Of a DNA stretch of 35,498 nt, positions 16,376 through 25,407 are shown one piece after another. The DNA comes from JBHENW01 sp046261875 (lineage in GTDB: Bacteria > Acidobacteriota > Thermoanaerobaculia > UBA5066 > Gp7-AA6): assembly GCA_046261875.1 (NCBI GenBank), contig JBHENW010000048.1, forward strand, positions 1-35,498, in the 5' to 3' direction. The notes beneath the pieces are model-generated. The model made no database searches. It was not told the DNA's origin and worked only from the letters and a program-made list of their open reading frames with translations. Made by a program: the position numbers and the translations under genes. The number at the start of each line of letters is the position of its first letter. The first letter of the stretch is position 1.

Positions 16376-19010
16376 CGCTCGTTTCCGGAACACGCCTCGG
16401 ACCCTACGAGATCCAGGACCTCGTCGGCGCGGGCGGCATGGGCGAGGTCTACCGGGCACGCGACACGCGGTTGGAGCGGACGGTCGCGATCAAAGTCCTT
16501 CCGACACATCTGTCCGAGAGCCCGGAAGTACGGGAGCGGTTCGACCGCGAGGCGAAAACCGTCTCGCAGCTCTCGCACCCCAACGTGTGCGCGCTCTATG
16601 ACGTCGGCCACCAGGACGGGATCGACTACGTGGTCATGGAGTATCTCGAAGGCGAGACGCTGGCGGAGCGCCTTCTCAAGGGACCTCTGGCCATCGAGCA
16701 GGTCCTCCGTTACGGGGTCGAGATCGCCGGGGGGCTGGACCGCGCGCACCGGCAGGGCATCGTGCACCGGGACCTGAAGCCGGGCAACGTCATGCTGACC
16801 CGCGCCGGCGTCAAGCTCCTCGACTTCGGGCTCGCCAAGGCTTTCCAGACGCAGCCGTTGTCCGGTACCACCGCGCTTCCCACGGCGGCCCACCTGACCC
16901 AGGAAGGCACGATCCTCGGGACCTTCCAGTACATGGCGCCGGAGCAGCTCGAGGGCAAGGACGCCGACGCGCGGACGGACATCTTCGCGCTCGGCGCCGT
17001 CCTGTTCGAGATGGCGACCGGCCGGAAGGCCTTCGGCGGAGCGAGCCAGGCTTCCCTGATTTCCTCGATCATGTCCGCCGACCCGCCATCCATCTCCGCG
17101 GTCCAACCGCTGTCGCCGCCGGCTTTGGACCGGGTGATCCGCAAGTGCCTCGCGAAAGATCCCGAGGACCGCTGGCAGTCCGCGCACGACGTGGCGAGCG
17201 AGTTGAAGTGGGTCGGCGAGGGCGGATCGCAGGCGGGCATTTCCGCTCCCGCGATCCCGCGGCGCCGCAGCCGCGAGCGGCTGGCATGGGGAGCGGCGGC
17301 GGTCGCGGCCGCCGGCGCCATTCTGTTCGGAGCCCTCCTTCTCCGGCGGCCGGCGGCGGATGCGGAGCGCCGCGCTTTCGTTCTGATGCCGGACTCGAGG
17401 TCGGAGCTGCAGGCGGTCGCCATCTCGCCCGACGACCGGAATCTCGCTCTCTCTTTCGCGGATCGCCAGGGCCAGACCGCCCTCTTTCTGCGTCCCATCG
17501 GGTCGGTCGAGACCCGCCGCCTCCCGGGAACCGAAGACTCTGCGGACCCTTTCTGGTCCCCCGACGGGCGCCAGATCGGCTTTTTCTCGAGGGGAAAGCT
17601 GAAACGCATCTCGGTCGACGGCGGCGCCGTTCAGACGCTCGCGGACGCCGACCGCCATGGGGCGTCCTGGGGTCGAGCCGGCACGATCGTGTATTGCCAG
17701 GCCTTCGGCAGCGCGCTTCAGCGGGTCGCCGCCACCGGCGGCTCGCCGGGACCGGCGACGACGCTGGACGCGTCGCGACAGGAAGTCATGCACGCCTGGC
17801 CCAAGTTCCTTCCGGACGGAAAGCATTTCGTCTTCTACGCTCGCAGCGCCGACCCGGCAAAGAGCGCCATCTTCCTCGCCTCCCTGGACTCGACGGAGCG
17901 CACGCTCCTCACCGCGGCGGATGCCGGGCCGCTCTACGCGGAGCCGGCTATCTGCTCTTCGCCCGGGAAGGCGCGCTCCTGGCTCAGCGACTCGATCCCG
18001 CCCCGCGCGCCCTTTCCGGCGAGGCGATCGCGCTGGCGCGCAACGTCTCGATCGATCCATCCAACAGCGAGCTGGGCGCTGCGGTCGGCACGAACCTTCT
18101 CGTCTACGAAGTCTCCGGGCCGAGGAGCCGTCAGCTCACCTGGATGGATCCTTCCGGGCGGGTCCTTTCCCGAGTCGGAGAGCCCGTGGAGTACTGGAGC
18201 GTCGCTCTCGCGCCGGACGAGAAGATGGCGGCGGTCGCGATCTCCGACTCCGAGCTGCGAACGGCCGACCTCTGGCTGCTCGACCCCGTCCGGGCGACAC
18301 GGACCCGCCTGACCTCGCACCGCACGGACGAGTTTTCGCCGCGCTGGGCGCCGGACGGGTTCATCTACTACACGGCCGATCACGAGGGCTTCTACAACCT
18401 CTATCGCAAGCCCTTCAGCGGCGCCGGGGCCGAGGAAACGGTCTTGAAGAGCGACGTCGATAAGTGGCTGGACGACGTCTCGCGAGACGGCCGGGAGCTT
18501 CTCTATACCGCGTGGGAGCTGAAGACGGGCTTCGACGTCTGGGTGTACCCGGTCAAGACGGGAAAGCCCAAGCCTCTCATACAGACTCGCTTCCTCGAGG
18601 GCTCCGCGCGCTTTTCGCCGGATGGCCGCTGGATCGCCTACGTTTCCCGCGAGTCGGGCCGTGAGGAAGTCTTCGTGTGTCCCCGCGGCGCTCCCGTGGC
18701 GCGTCACCAGGTCTCCGTCAACGGCGGGACGGGGCCTCGCTGGTCGGTCGACGGTCGAGAGATCTACTTCATTTCGCCGGACCGCACGCTCATGGAAGCA
18801 GCGGTTCGTTCTCTTGGAGATTCCGTGGAGGTCGGCCAGCCGCGGCCTCTCTTCGAGCACGAAGCCCTCCGCTGGACGTGGGGGAACCGCAATCAGACTT
18901 CGTACGAAGTGGCCTCGGGGAAGCGGTTCGTCCTGGCGGTCTCCGCCGAAGAGCCCGGCGCGCGGCCGGTCATCGCCGTCCTGGACTGGACGGCCGGCCT
19001 GCCGAAGTGA
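16372..19010 (+). pseudogene. Ser/Thr protein kinase D with TolB-like propeller, one single-base frameshift
   Basis: The GTG at 16372 overlaps the kinase C stop (GTGA). The frame encodes a complete kinase domain: GAGGMGEVY, VAIKVLP, HRDLKPGNVM, LLDFGLAKAF, MAPEQLEGKDADARTD. A membrane helix near 17280-17350 and the first half of the propeller follow. At about 17946-17948 one G is missing (GAGCCGGCTAT where GAGCCGGGCTAT is expected), and the protein continues in the next frame with GYLLFAREGALL to the TGA at 19008-19010. Restoring one base gives an uninterrupted 879-residue protein. As read, the product would be truncated inside the propeller but would keep an intact kinase domain. It is more divergent from A-C than they are from each other. 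A consensus error in a G run is a realistic alternative to decay. Confidence 0.8.
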
Positions 19011-19016
19011 GATCGG

Positions 19017-20450
19017 TTAGTGCTCGTGCTTCCAGTGCCGCGGAATTAACGCATCGGGATCCCGCGGCGGCAAAGGCCACGCGACGTCCCACAGCGGGGA
19101 CGAGAACGGGGCGCTCGCTTTGGACGCTTCGCCGGACAGATTCTCCGCGTCCACGGTGATGCCGAGGAAGGCGATGCACATTTCGTCCGTCGTCGCTTCG
19201 CCCCACCGCGCCTCCCGCGGGGGGCTGTTGGGGTTCTGCGGGTTCTCCGTCGAGTTGTCGTAGCGCGCCGACAGGTCCACGCGGCTTCCGAAAGGCAGCG
19301 CGACCGGTTCCCGGAACTCGTAGCTCCGCTGCCAGTGGAAGTCCCAGTCGGGCACGTCCACGAGACACAGCGACGAGCCGTCCGGCATGGTCGCGCGCAC
19401 GGTCATCTTCCGGCCGAGCAGGTGCATGTGCGGCGTGATCGAGTGGACGTGGACGCCGAAAGGAATGAACGGAATCGACGCGCGGACCTCCTGGTCTGAG
19501 GCTCCCGGCGGGATGACGAAGTCCGTGTTGATGACCGGCGCGAAGAGGAACCGCTTGCGGACCGGCGTGCGCGAAAAATAGAGACCCACGGAGGTCCGGT
19601 CCGCCTCGTTGACCCGGGACAGCGCGCTGTAGTGCACCTGCATGACGACGCGGGAATCGCGGGGCAGCGGCATCCCGACCCCGTCCGGGAGGAAGGAGGG
19701 GGAATTCCCGGGCGCCCAGCCCCCCAGCGTCGAGACCATGCTGAAACCGGGCCCTCCGAAGCAGGTGTAGCCCGGTCCGGGCTCCTGCGCGTCGAGCTGC
19801 TCCGAGGCGCCGGTGGAATCGACGAAAAGGATGACGTGATGGACCATCGCCGCGGAGCCCGGCGCGACTTCCACGGCGCTGACGTAGCGGTCGGCGGGGA
19901 GCCCGGTCGGCAGGACGAAGCAGCGATAGACATCGCCGCGGGCGAAGTCCGGCCGCATCGGCTCGGGCATGGCGAGCACGAGGTCCGGTTGTCCCAGCGA
20001 CCAGCCGTCGCCGAAACTCAGCGGGGGTGGCAGGTCCCGGGGATCGCCTTCGACCCCGCCGCCGGCGACCCATTCCTGGATGGTCGCGATGTCCTGAGCC
20101 GAAAGGGACGGGTCGTTGCGGTAGTCGGAACAGCCGGCCGCGGCGTGCCATGGCGGCATGACGCGGCCGGACACCGCGATGGAGATCTGAGCCCGCTTCT
20201 CGAAGGCGTCCGCATAGCGCGTCAGAGAGAACGGCGCGATGCCGCCGTCGCGGTGGCACTTCTGACAATTGTTCTGGAGGATCCGGACGACCTGCTTGTT
20301 GAAAGTGACCGGCTCGGACACGCTGGGCGGGCGGGGATCGACGGTCCTCGGGGGCGGCCGGCGCGACTCGCCGGGGCGGGTCTGGGCGAGCAGGTAAGCG
20401 GTCCAGAGCCCGAAAAGAGCGGGGAGAACGACGAGCCAGAAACGTTTCAT
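19017..20450 (-). CDS. cytochrome c / copper type II ascorbate-dependent monooxygenase-like fusion, secreted
   Basis: A 477-residue exported protein. Residues 1-22 are a signal peptide. Residues about 45-135 form a c-type cytochrome domain with CQKCH (Cys62, Cys65, His66) and a likely distal Met98 in VMPPWH. The remainder resembles the two-domain fold of peptidylglycine alpha-hydroxylating monooxygenase. A full set of candidate copper ligands is present: His204-His205 (MVHHVI) and His273 (QVHYS) for the CuH-like site; His341 and His343 (PHMH) and Met424 (DEMC) for the CuM-like site. Known relatives hydroxylate with electrons delivered to copper; here the attached heme could be the electron donor. 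The substrate is unknown. It is last in a three-gene operon and lies six bases from the convergent kinase D gene. Confidence 0.85.
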   Translation of the reverse strand: MKRFWLVVLPALFGLWTAYLLAQTRPGESRRPPPRTVDPRPPSVSEPVTFNKQVVRILQNNCQKCHRDGGIAPFSLTRYADAFEKRAQISIAVSGRVMPPWHAAAGCSDYRNDPSLSAQDIATIQEWVAGGGVEGDPRDLPPPLSFGDGWSLGQPDLVLAMPEPMRPDFARGDVYRCFVLPTGLPADRYVSAVEVAPGSAAMVHHVILFVDSTGASEQLDAQEPGPGYTCFGGPGFSMVSTLGGWAPGNSPSFLPDGVGMPLPRDSRVVMQVHYSALSRVNEADRTSVGLYFSRTPVRKRFLFAPVINTDFVIPPGASDQEVRASIPFIPFGVHVHSITPHMHLLGRKMTVRATMPDGSSLCLVDVPDWDFHWQRSYEFREPVALPFGSRVDLSARYDNSTENPQNPNSPPREARWGEATTDEMCIAFLGITVDAENLSGEASKASAPFSSPLWDVAWPLPPRDPDALIPRHWKHEH

Positions 20451-20468
20451 TGCGTTGTACCGAAAGGA

Positions 20469-20867
20469 CTATTTTCTCCCATATAACCGGATCACGGCCC
20501 GCCGTCCACCCGGGCTTCGCGTCTCGTAACGAAACACGACTCTCCGGATCGTCCGTTCGTCGCCCCTCAGATCGATGACCCGCGAGTAGCCCCCGGCGTT
20601 GAGCACGTCGCGCAGCTCGACGTCCTGGACCGCTCCGTTCCCGTAATGGACCTTCATGTCGTAGAAGCGGATGGGGGCCCGCCGCACCTCCACGCGGAGG
20701 GCGTCGAAGCCGCCCCGTCCCGGACCGACGAGGATCTCGTCGGTCTCGGCGCGATCGTTCACCGTGCGTTCCCCCAGGAGAACCCAGCCGTCCCGGGAGC
20801 GGGATGCGCACCCGGCGAGGAGAACGCCGGCGATCAGAACCGCGAAGAGACGCAAGCGCACGCGCAT
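20469..20867 (-). CDS. DUF2541-like lipoprotein
   Basis: The ATG at 20867 is chosen over one 57 bases upstream because AAGGAG lies just before it and it places a lipoprotein signal (LLAGC, Cys20) correctly. The 132-residue product has a compact beta-rich domain with the pattern WVLLGERTV, DEILVGPGRGGFDALRVEV, MKVHYGNG, SRVIDLRGDERTIRRVVFRYET and a C-terminal VIRLYG. It resembles the DUF2541 family of small periplasmic proteins, whose function is not known. It ends 18 bp before the copper monooxygenase gene, so the two are probably co-transcribed, which suggests a periplasmic role linked to that enzyme. Confidence 0.75.
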   Translation of the reverse strand: MRVRLRLFAVLIAGVLLAGCASRSRDGWVLLGERTVNDRAETDEILVGPGRGGFDALRVEVRRAPIRFYDMKVHYGNGAVQDVELRDVLNAGGYSRVIDLRGDERTIRRVVFRYETRSPGGRRAVIRLYGRK

Positions 20868-20920
20868 GACTGCTCCTTTCGGCGGGGGTTGGGGCGCCAA
20901 CACGGTCGCACGCGCCGCGG

Positions 20921-21367
20921 TCATGGCGTCACCGGCGGGCTCGCGCTCCGCGGGGGAAGGCGGGAGGACGGCGGCGCGAACGGCGCCCGGCCGAGCGCCG
21001 TCTGCTGCTGGAGGCTGCGTTTGAGCTGGAAATATCGGCTCGCCTGGTCCGGCGGGAGGATGGCGACGATCTCGGCGTCGAAGCGGGCGTGGCTCTGGCG
21101 GAGCGATTCGAGGATCCGCGCCTTGCCGGAGCGCGCCGATTCGACGAGCCGGGCGTTGCGCTCGAGCAGACGCGCCGCGGCCGCCCGCGCTTGCTCCTCC
21201 TGCGGCGGGGAGAGCGCCAGCCGCTGTTTCAGGTAGGAGGACACCTCGGCAACGGCCGCGGCGGTCCTGGCCTCGAGCTCGCTCTGCGGCGTCGCCGGCG
21301 CCGGAGGAGGCGGCGACGCGCAGGCCGTGGCGAAGCAGAAGGCAAGGGCCCAGAAGCGAGGTGGCAT
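20921..21367 (-). CDS. small periplasmic lipoprotein with a Spy/CpxP-like helical core
   Basis: A 148-residue product with an N-terminal lipoprotein-type signal (ATAC, Cys16), a Pro/Ala-rich linker, then a helical segment from about residue 30 to 120. The helices contain LSPPQEEQARAAAARLLERNARL and FDAEIVAILPPDQASRYFQLKR, the pattern seen in Spy/CpxP/ZraP-type periplasmic chaperones and metal-stress proteins (an LT/LSPxQ motif in each half). The C-terminus is Pro-rich and probably disordered. There is no His/Cys cluster to suggest metal binding. It is first in the operon with the DUF2541-like lipoprotein and the copper monooxygenase, 53 bp upstream. Family assignment is by pattern only. Confidence 0.6.
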   Translation of the reverse strand: MPPRFWALAFCFATACASPPPPAPATPQSELEARTAAAVAEVSSYLKQRLALSPPQEEQARAAAARLLERNARLVESARSGKARILESLRQSHARFDAEIVAILPPDQASRYFQLKRSLQQQTALGRAPFAPPSSRLPPRSASPPVTP

Positions 21368-21400
21368 GCGGGACCTTTATCCCATGAATAGAATTCCGGC

Positions 21401-21994
21401 GTGCCTGCCGAACTGCTGGCGAAGCTCGGGCTGACAGCGGGGGTCGCGACGGCGTCGGGGCTGCGTCTGTACGGAACCGTCGCGGCGCTCGGCCTGCTCC
21501 ACAGGACGGGAGCGCTCCGCCTGCCGGCGGGCCTCGAAAGCCTGGCCGAACTGCCGATCATCATCATCGCCGGCGTCCTCTACGTCGTCGAGTTCGTCGC
21601 CGACAAGATCCCGGCCTTCGACTCCGTCTGGGACTCGATCCACACGTTCATCCGCGTCCCCGCCGCCGCCGTGCTGGCCTACGCGGCGTTCGGTCCGGTC
21701 GACGAGTCGTGGCGCATCGGCGCCGCGCTGCTCTGCGGGACGATCGCGCTGTCGAGCCACGCCATCAAGGCGAGCTCGCGCCTCGCGATCAACGCGAGCC
21801 CGGAACCTCTGAGCAACTGGGCTGCGTCCTTCTCCGAAGAAGCCATCGTCTTCGGGCTCATCTGGCTCGCCGTCACCCACCCGATCGCCGCGCTCGTCGT
21901 CGGCCTGCTCACGGTGGTCGTTGCGGTCCTGCTCGCCTCCTGGATCATCCGCATGATGCGGCGGGTGCTGGCGAGACGGCCACGCAGCGCCTAG
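21401..21994 (+). CDS. DUF4126 membrane protein
   Basis: The 197-residue product starts with GTG at 21401, 33 bp from the divergent lipoprotein start. It has about five hydrophobic segments and features I associate with DUF4126: an N-terminal GLTAGVATASGLRLYG, then IIIIAGVLYVVEFVADKIPAFDSVWDSIHTFIR and an alanine-rich ALSSHAIKASSRLAINASPEPLSNW. Function of the family is not established. It may be transcribed with the MerR gene that follows after 57 bp, but no functional link is evident. Confidence 0.8.
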   Translation: MPAELLAKLGLTAGVATASGLRLYGTVAALGLLHRTGALRLPAGLESLAELPIIIIAGVLYVVEFVADKIPAFDSVWDSIHTFIRVPAAAVLAYAAFGPVDESWRIGAALLCGTIALSSHAIKASSRLAINASPEPLSNWAASFSEEAIVFGLIWLAVTHPIAALVVGLLTVVVAVLLASWIIRMMRRVLARRPRSA

Positions 21995-22051
21995 GAGCCT
22001 TTTCCCTCTCGGGTATCGGCCTCTGCGTGTTACGATCCGGTAAATACATCC

Positions 22052-22549
22052 ATGAAATTCACGGGTGTCGTCCGGCAGGACTTCTCCACCGCCGAGGCGG
22101 CGCGCTTGACGAGCCTGACGGTCCGCCAGCTCGACCACTGGGACCGACTCGGCTTCCTCAAGCCGTCACTCTCGGCGGCCCGGGGTTACGGCTCGGCGCG
22201 CCGCTATTCTTTCGACGACATCGTCCGGCTGCGGGTCGCGGCGCGGCTGCGCGCCTCGGGCATTGGCCTGGCGCGCGTGCGGCGATGCGCCGAAGCGCTC
22301 TCCCGGCTGGAAGCGGAGGGCCGTGGCGACCTCGCGCGGGCGCGGCTGCTCGTCGTCGGGTCGCGCGTGCTCTGGGCGCGGTCGGACCGGGAGGTCGTGG
22401 ACCTGTTGAAAGAGGGGCAGCTCGTACTCGTCTTCGCGCTCGGTGAGGCGGTCGAGGAGACGGCGGGCGCCGTGAACCGCCTGGCGCGCGAAGCGCGCCG
22501 GGAAGAGCGGGCAACCGGGGCGGGAAGACGGGCAAGGCGCAGCGTCTGA
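22052..22549 (+). CDS. MerR-family transcriptional regulator
   Basis: The 165-residue protein has an N-terminal winged-helix MerR DNA-binding domain (about 10-80) with FSTAEAARLTSLTVRQLDHWDRLGFLKPS and RRYSFDDIVRLRVAARLRASGIGL. The remainder is a short helical region ending in an Arg-rich tail, without the Cys residues of metal-sensing MerR proteins, so the signal is unknown. The gene precedes the diguanylate cyclase gene by 44 bp on the same strand and is the obvious candidate regulator of that operon. TACGAT at 22031-22036 could be its -10 element. Confidence 0.85.
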   Translation: MKFTGVVRQDFSTAEAARLTSLTVRQLDHWDRLGFLKPSLSAARGYGSARRYSFDDIVRLRVAARLRASGIGLARVRRCAEALSRLEAEGRGDLARARLLVVGSRVLWARSDREVVDLLKEGQLVLVFALGEAVEETAGAVNRLAREARREERATGAGRRARRSV

Positions 22550-22593
22550 GCGGATTTCCGGCATACATCGCGGAGGGAGGTCAGCACGGTTCC

Positions 22594-23688
22594 GTGACGC
22601 AACCACCGGCCAATGCGCTCGAGGCTCGTCTCGCGCGCCTCGGACGCCAGCGCGACTTCTCTCTCTCACGTTTCCAGAGAGCCTTCGAGGCCGCGGCGCG
22701 CGGGAATGATCGCAACGAGCTGCTGCGCCATCTCCTGACGGAGTGGACCGGCCTCCATTTCACGCCCGAGGAGGCCGCGGAGAGCTGGCGGGAGATCGAA
22801 AGGCTCTTCTCGGAGATGCGCGAGCGCCTCGGCTCGCCGCTGGGACTCCAGACCGTCCTGATCCACCAGTTCCACAGCCGCCTCGGCACCCTGGACGAGC
22901 CCCGCGTCGTATCCGAGCGGGACCTCTCCGTGCTGCGCGTCAACGCCATGACGGACCCGTTGACCGGGCTCTACAACCGCCGGTTCCTCCTCGAGCACCT
23001 CTCACGCGAAATCTCGCGCGCCGAGCGCTCCGGAGGGGTCCTGTCGGTCGTCTTGATGGACCTGAAGGATTTCAAGGCGGTCAACGACCGCTTCGGGCAT
23101 CCGGTCGGCGACAGCGTGCTGGTCCGGACCGCCCGAGTCATCCGCGAGACGCTCCGGACGGTCGATGCCGGGTGCCGCTGGGGGGGCGACGAGTTCGTGC
23201 TGGTGCTCCCCAACACGCACCTGGTCTCCGCGTTTCCGGGAGTCGAACGGATCCGCCGCCGGGTGGGATCCCTCGCGTTGCACGTGCGATCGGAGCTGCG
23301 CATCGGGCTCCACTACGGTATCGCCTCCTACCCGGCGGACGGCAAGACCGGCGACTTCCTCCTGAAGACGGCCGACCTGCGCCTCTACCAGTGCAGAGAG
23401 CAGTCCCATTTCAGCGGGCAGGAGCGGCGCCACCACCCCCGGTTCACGCCGGAAGAGATGACGGCGCAGGCCGACCCGGAGGCGGGGCGGGGGTGGACCG
23501 CGCCGGTGCTCGACGTCGGCTACGGAGGCCTCGCGCTGCGCGCGCCGAAGGGGACGAAATGGCGTTCCCGCTGGAGCGTCGAGCTGCAGCGGCGTTCGGG
23601 ACCGGAGCGCCAGGTCGTGCGCCTGAAGGCGCTTCACTGGGCGCCGCTGCCCGGGGGGGAGCAGCGCGTGGGGTGCGCTTACGTCTGA
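22594..23688 (+). CDS. diguanylate cyclase with C-terminal PilZ-like domain
   Basis: Starts with GTG at 22594; 364 residues. Residues 1-110 are helical with no recognised sensory domain. Residues about 118-275 are a GGDEF domain with DPLTGLYNRR, the substrate/metal region DLKDFKAVNDRFGHPVGD, and an intact GGDEF at 197-201. The inhibitory I-site RTVD (188-191) sits exactly five residues upstream, so product feedback inhibition is likely. Residues about 280-364 resemble PilZ, with RRHHPRF (RxxxR-like) and DVGYGGLAL in place of DxSxxG; the Ser-to-Gly change makes c-di-GMP binding there uncertain. The enzyme would condense two GTP to c-di-GMP. The 3' end overlaps the histidine kinase frame by 16 bp. 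First gene of the overlapping signalling operon. Confidence 0.88.
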   Translation: MTQPPANALEARLARLGRQRDFSLSRFQRAFEAAARGNDRNELLRHLLTEWTGLHFTPEEAAESWREIERLFSEMRERLGSPLGLQTVLIHQFHSRLGTLDEPRVVSERDLSVLRVNAMTDPLTGLYNRRFLLEHLSREISRAERSGGVLSVVLMDLKDFKAVNDRFGHPVGDSVLVRTARVIRETLRTVDAGCRWGGDEFVLVLPNTHLVSAFPGVERIRRRVGSLALHVRSELRIGLHYGIASYPADGKTGDFLLKTADLRLYQCREQSHFSGQERRHHPRFTPEEMTAQADPEAGRGWTAPVLDVGYGGLALRAPKGTKWRSRWSVELQRRSGPERQVVRLKALHWAPLPGGEQRVGCAYV

Positions 23689-24992
23689 GCGCCCCGCTCG
23701 GGGGAGGCGCGGCCGCCGGAGAGCCGGGTGATCGACCGTCCTTCGCCGCCCACCGGGCAGCGGCGTCGGGGCTCTTCGTTCTCTTCTCGCTTCTCGTCGC
23801 GGCCTTCGGCTTCGCCGACCCGCGCGCGATCTCGGCCGCCGCCGCCGTCTCTCTCGCCTCCCTCTGGATCTTTTCGCGGCCGGGCGTGCGACGCGGGCTC
23901 GGCCCCTTCGCCTCGCCCCTGGCGATGCTCCTCGATATGTGCCTCCTGGTCGCCGGGATGTCGATCGCCGGCGGCGCGCGCAGCCCGTACGCCCTGCTGC
24001 TGCCCGCGGGCCTGGCGATGGCCTGGAGCCTGGAAGGACGCGCGGCGGCCCGGTTCTACGCGGCGCTCTCGGTGCTCGCCGCCGGCGCGCTCCTCCTCGG
24101 GATCGTGTCGCTCGACGACCCGGCCGGCCGGTTTCCGCTTCTCGCCCTCGTGCTGACCGGCCCGGCGCTGCTCGCGGCGCTGGAGGCCGCGGCCGGAGGG
24201 CGGCCCACGGTGACGGCCGCAAGCCCGGCCGGCGTTGCCTCGGCGGCCCCGGCGGGGGGCGTCCCGGCCGCTCCTCGCGCGCGGGCGGACGAGGAGATCC
24301 TCCACGATCTGCGTTCTCCGCTCTCGGTGATCCGCGTGTACACGGACCTGATCGCCGAAAGGGCCCGGCGCGGCGAGCTGCCCAACGCGGAGCACCTGGC
24401 GAACCTCAAGCGCGAGGTGGATCTCGCCGAGCAGCTCGTCGAGGGCGCGAGCGGGACAGCCGGCGCGGGCCACGTCGCCCCGAAAGCGCCGGTGCCTCCC
24501 GCCGAGGCTCCGCCGCAACCGGCGGCGACGGCGGACCTCGTCGAGATCCTCGGCTCTCTCGCGACGGCCTATCGGCTCTCACGGGCCGGGAGCCGGCGGA
24601 TCGAGTTCATCGCGGAGCGGCCGCAGCTCCCGGTCGCCGCCGAGCCGGTCGCCCTGCAGCGCGCGTTGCGCAACGTGATCGAAAACGCGATCAAGTACAC
24701 GGCGGAAGGGGGCGAGATCCGCATCCGCGCCGGAGCCGCCGGCGCGCACGCCTTCGTCGTCGTCAAGGACACGGGCATCGGGATGAGCGCGGAGGAGCGG
24801 GCCCGGGCTTTCGATTACGCGTTCCGGGGGTCGGGCGCGGTGGCGACGGGTCAGCCCGGCAAGGGGATCGGCCTCGCGCTGACCAAGGAGATCCTCGAGG
24901 CCAACGGCGGCCGGATCAGCCTCTCCTCGGAAGCGGGCTTCGGCTCCGAAGTGACGATCCTGATTCCGTTCCGGAGAGGCGATCGTGGCTGA
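23673..24992 (+). CDS. membrane-bound sensor histidine kinase
   Basis: The GTG at 23673 (inside the end of the cyclase gene, with a G-rich run ending about 10 bases upstream) is the best start and gives 439 residues. Residues about 30-180 hold five or six membrane helices with very short loops, so the signal is probably perceived within the membrane. The phospho-acceptor is His211 in ILHDLRSPLSVIR. The ATPase core has all boxes: N-box NVIENAIKYT, G1 DTGIGM, F-box AFRGSG and G2 GKGIGLALTKE. It overlaps the receiver gene downstream by 8 bp, indicating that they form a cognate pair. It is related in layout to PilS-like kinases, but I cannot assign a specific pathway. Confidence 0.88.
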   Translation: MRLRLSAPLGGGAAAGEPGDRPSFAAHRAAASGLFVLFSLLVAAFGFADPRAISAAAAVSLASLWIFSRPGVRRGLGPFASPLAMLLDMCLLVAGMSIAGGARSPYALLLPAGLAMAWSLEGRAAARFYAALSVLAAGALLLGIVSLDDPAGRFPLLALVLTGPALLAALEAAAGGRPTVTAASPAGVASAAPAGGVPAAPRARADEEILHDLRSPLSVIRVYTDLIAERARRGELPNAEHLANLKREVDLAEQLVEGASGTAGAGHVAPKAPVPPAEAPPQPAATADLVEILGSLATAYRLSRAGSRRIEFIAERPQLPVAAEPVALQRALRNVIENAIKYTAEGGEIRIRAGAAGAHAFVVVKDTGIGMSAEERARAFDYAFRGSGAVATGQPGKGIGLALTKEILEANGGRISLSSEAGFGSEVTILIPFRRGDRG

Positions 24993-25407
24993 TCCACGCC
25001 GTCGCGCGTCGCGGCGATCCGCGGCCCGGATCGTGGTCGTGGACGACGAAGAGGCCGTCGGCTGGGCGATCCGCGACGTCCTCGCGGAAGACGGCTTCAC
25101 CGTGGACGCGCCCGGGGACGCCGCCGCAGCGCTCCCGGAGCTGCTGCGCGAGACGCCGGACCTCGTCATCCTCGACGTCAACATGCCGGGAATGACCGGC
25201 TGGGAGCTCTGCTCGATCCTGCGGCGTCAATCCGCCACGAAGCGCGTGCCGATCCTCTTCCTGACGGGCCGGCAGGAAGTGAAGGACCGGATCACCGCGA
25301 TGCAGCTCGGCGGCTCCGACTACCTCTCCAAGCCGTTCGGCGCGGAGGACCTGCGGCGGAAGGTCCGGGCGCTCGTCGAGGAGGCCGGGGAGGGCCCGCG
25401 GGGATGA
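24985..25407 (+). CDS. single-domain response regulator (receiver only)
   Basis: Starts with GTG at 24985, overlapping the histidine kinase end by 8 bp; 140 residues. A short basic N-terminus (RRRASRRSAAR) precedes a complete receiver domain: acidic pair Asp20-Asp21 with Glu22, phospho-acceptor Asp64 in LVILDVNMPGMTG, Thr94 in FLTGR and Lys116 in YLSKPF. There is no DNA-binding or enzymatic output domain, so it must act by binding a partner. Gene order suggests the neighbouring GGDEF, EAL or ABC-like proteins as targets, in the manner of CheY-like receivers. The basic N-terminal extension is unusual and could mediate that contact. Confidence 0.9.
   Translation: MADPRRRASRRSAARIVVVDDEEAVGWAIRDVLAEDGFTVDAPGDAAAALPELLRETPDLVILDVNMPGMTGWELCSILRRQSATKRVPILFLTGRQEVKDRITAMQLGGSDYLSKPFGAEDLRRKVRALVEEAGEGPRG

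Noticed and set aside
13706..16459. Open frame of about 917 codons on the minus strand opposite kinase C, and similar long minus-strand frames opposite the peptidase (979-2853) and kinase D (16144-18060).
   Set aside because: These are mirror frames typical of GC-rich DNA. Their translations are Arg/Pro/Val-rich without domains, while the plus-strand frames have clear family motifs.
10759..19010. Repeated DNA blocks in the kinase region considered as a mobile element or CRISPR-like repeats.
   Set aside because: The repeats are homologous codons of paralogous kinase domains; there are no terminal inverted repeats, transposase or regularly spaced spacers.
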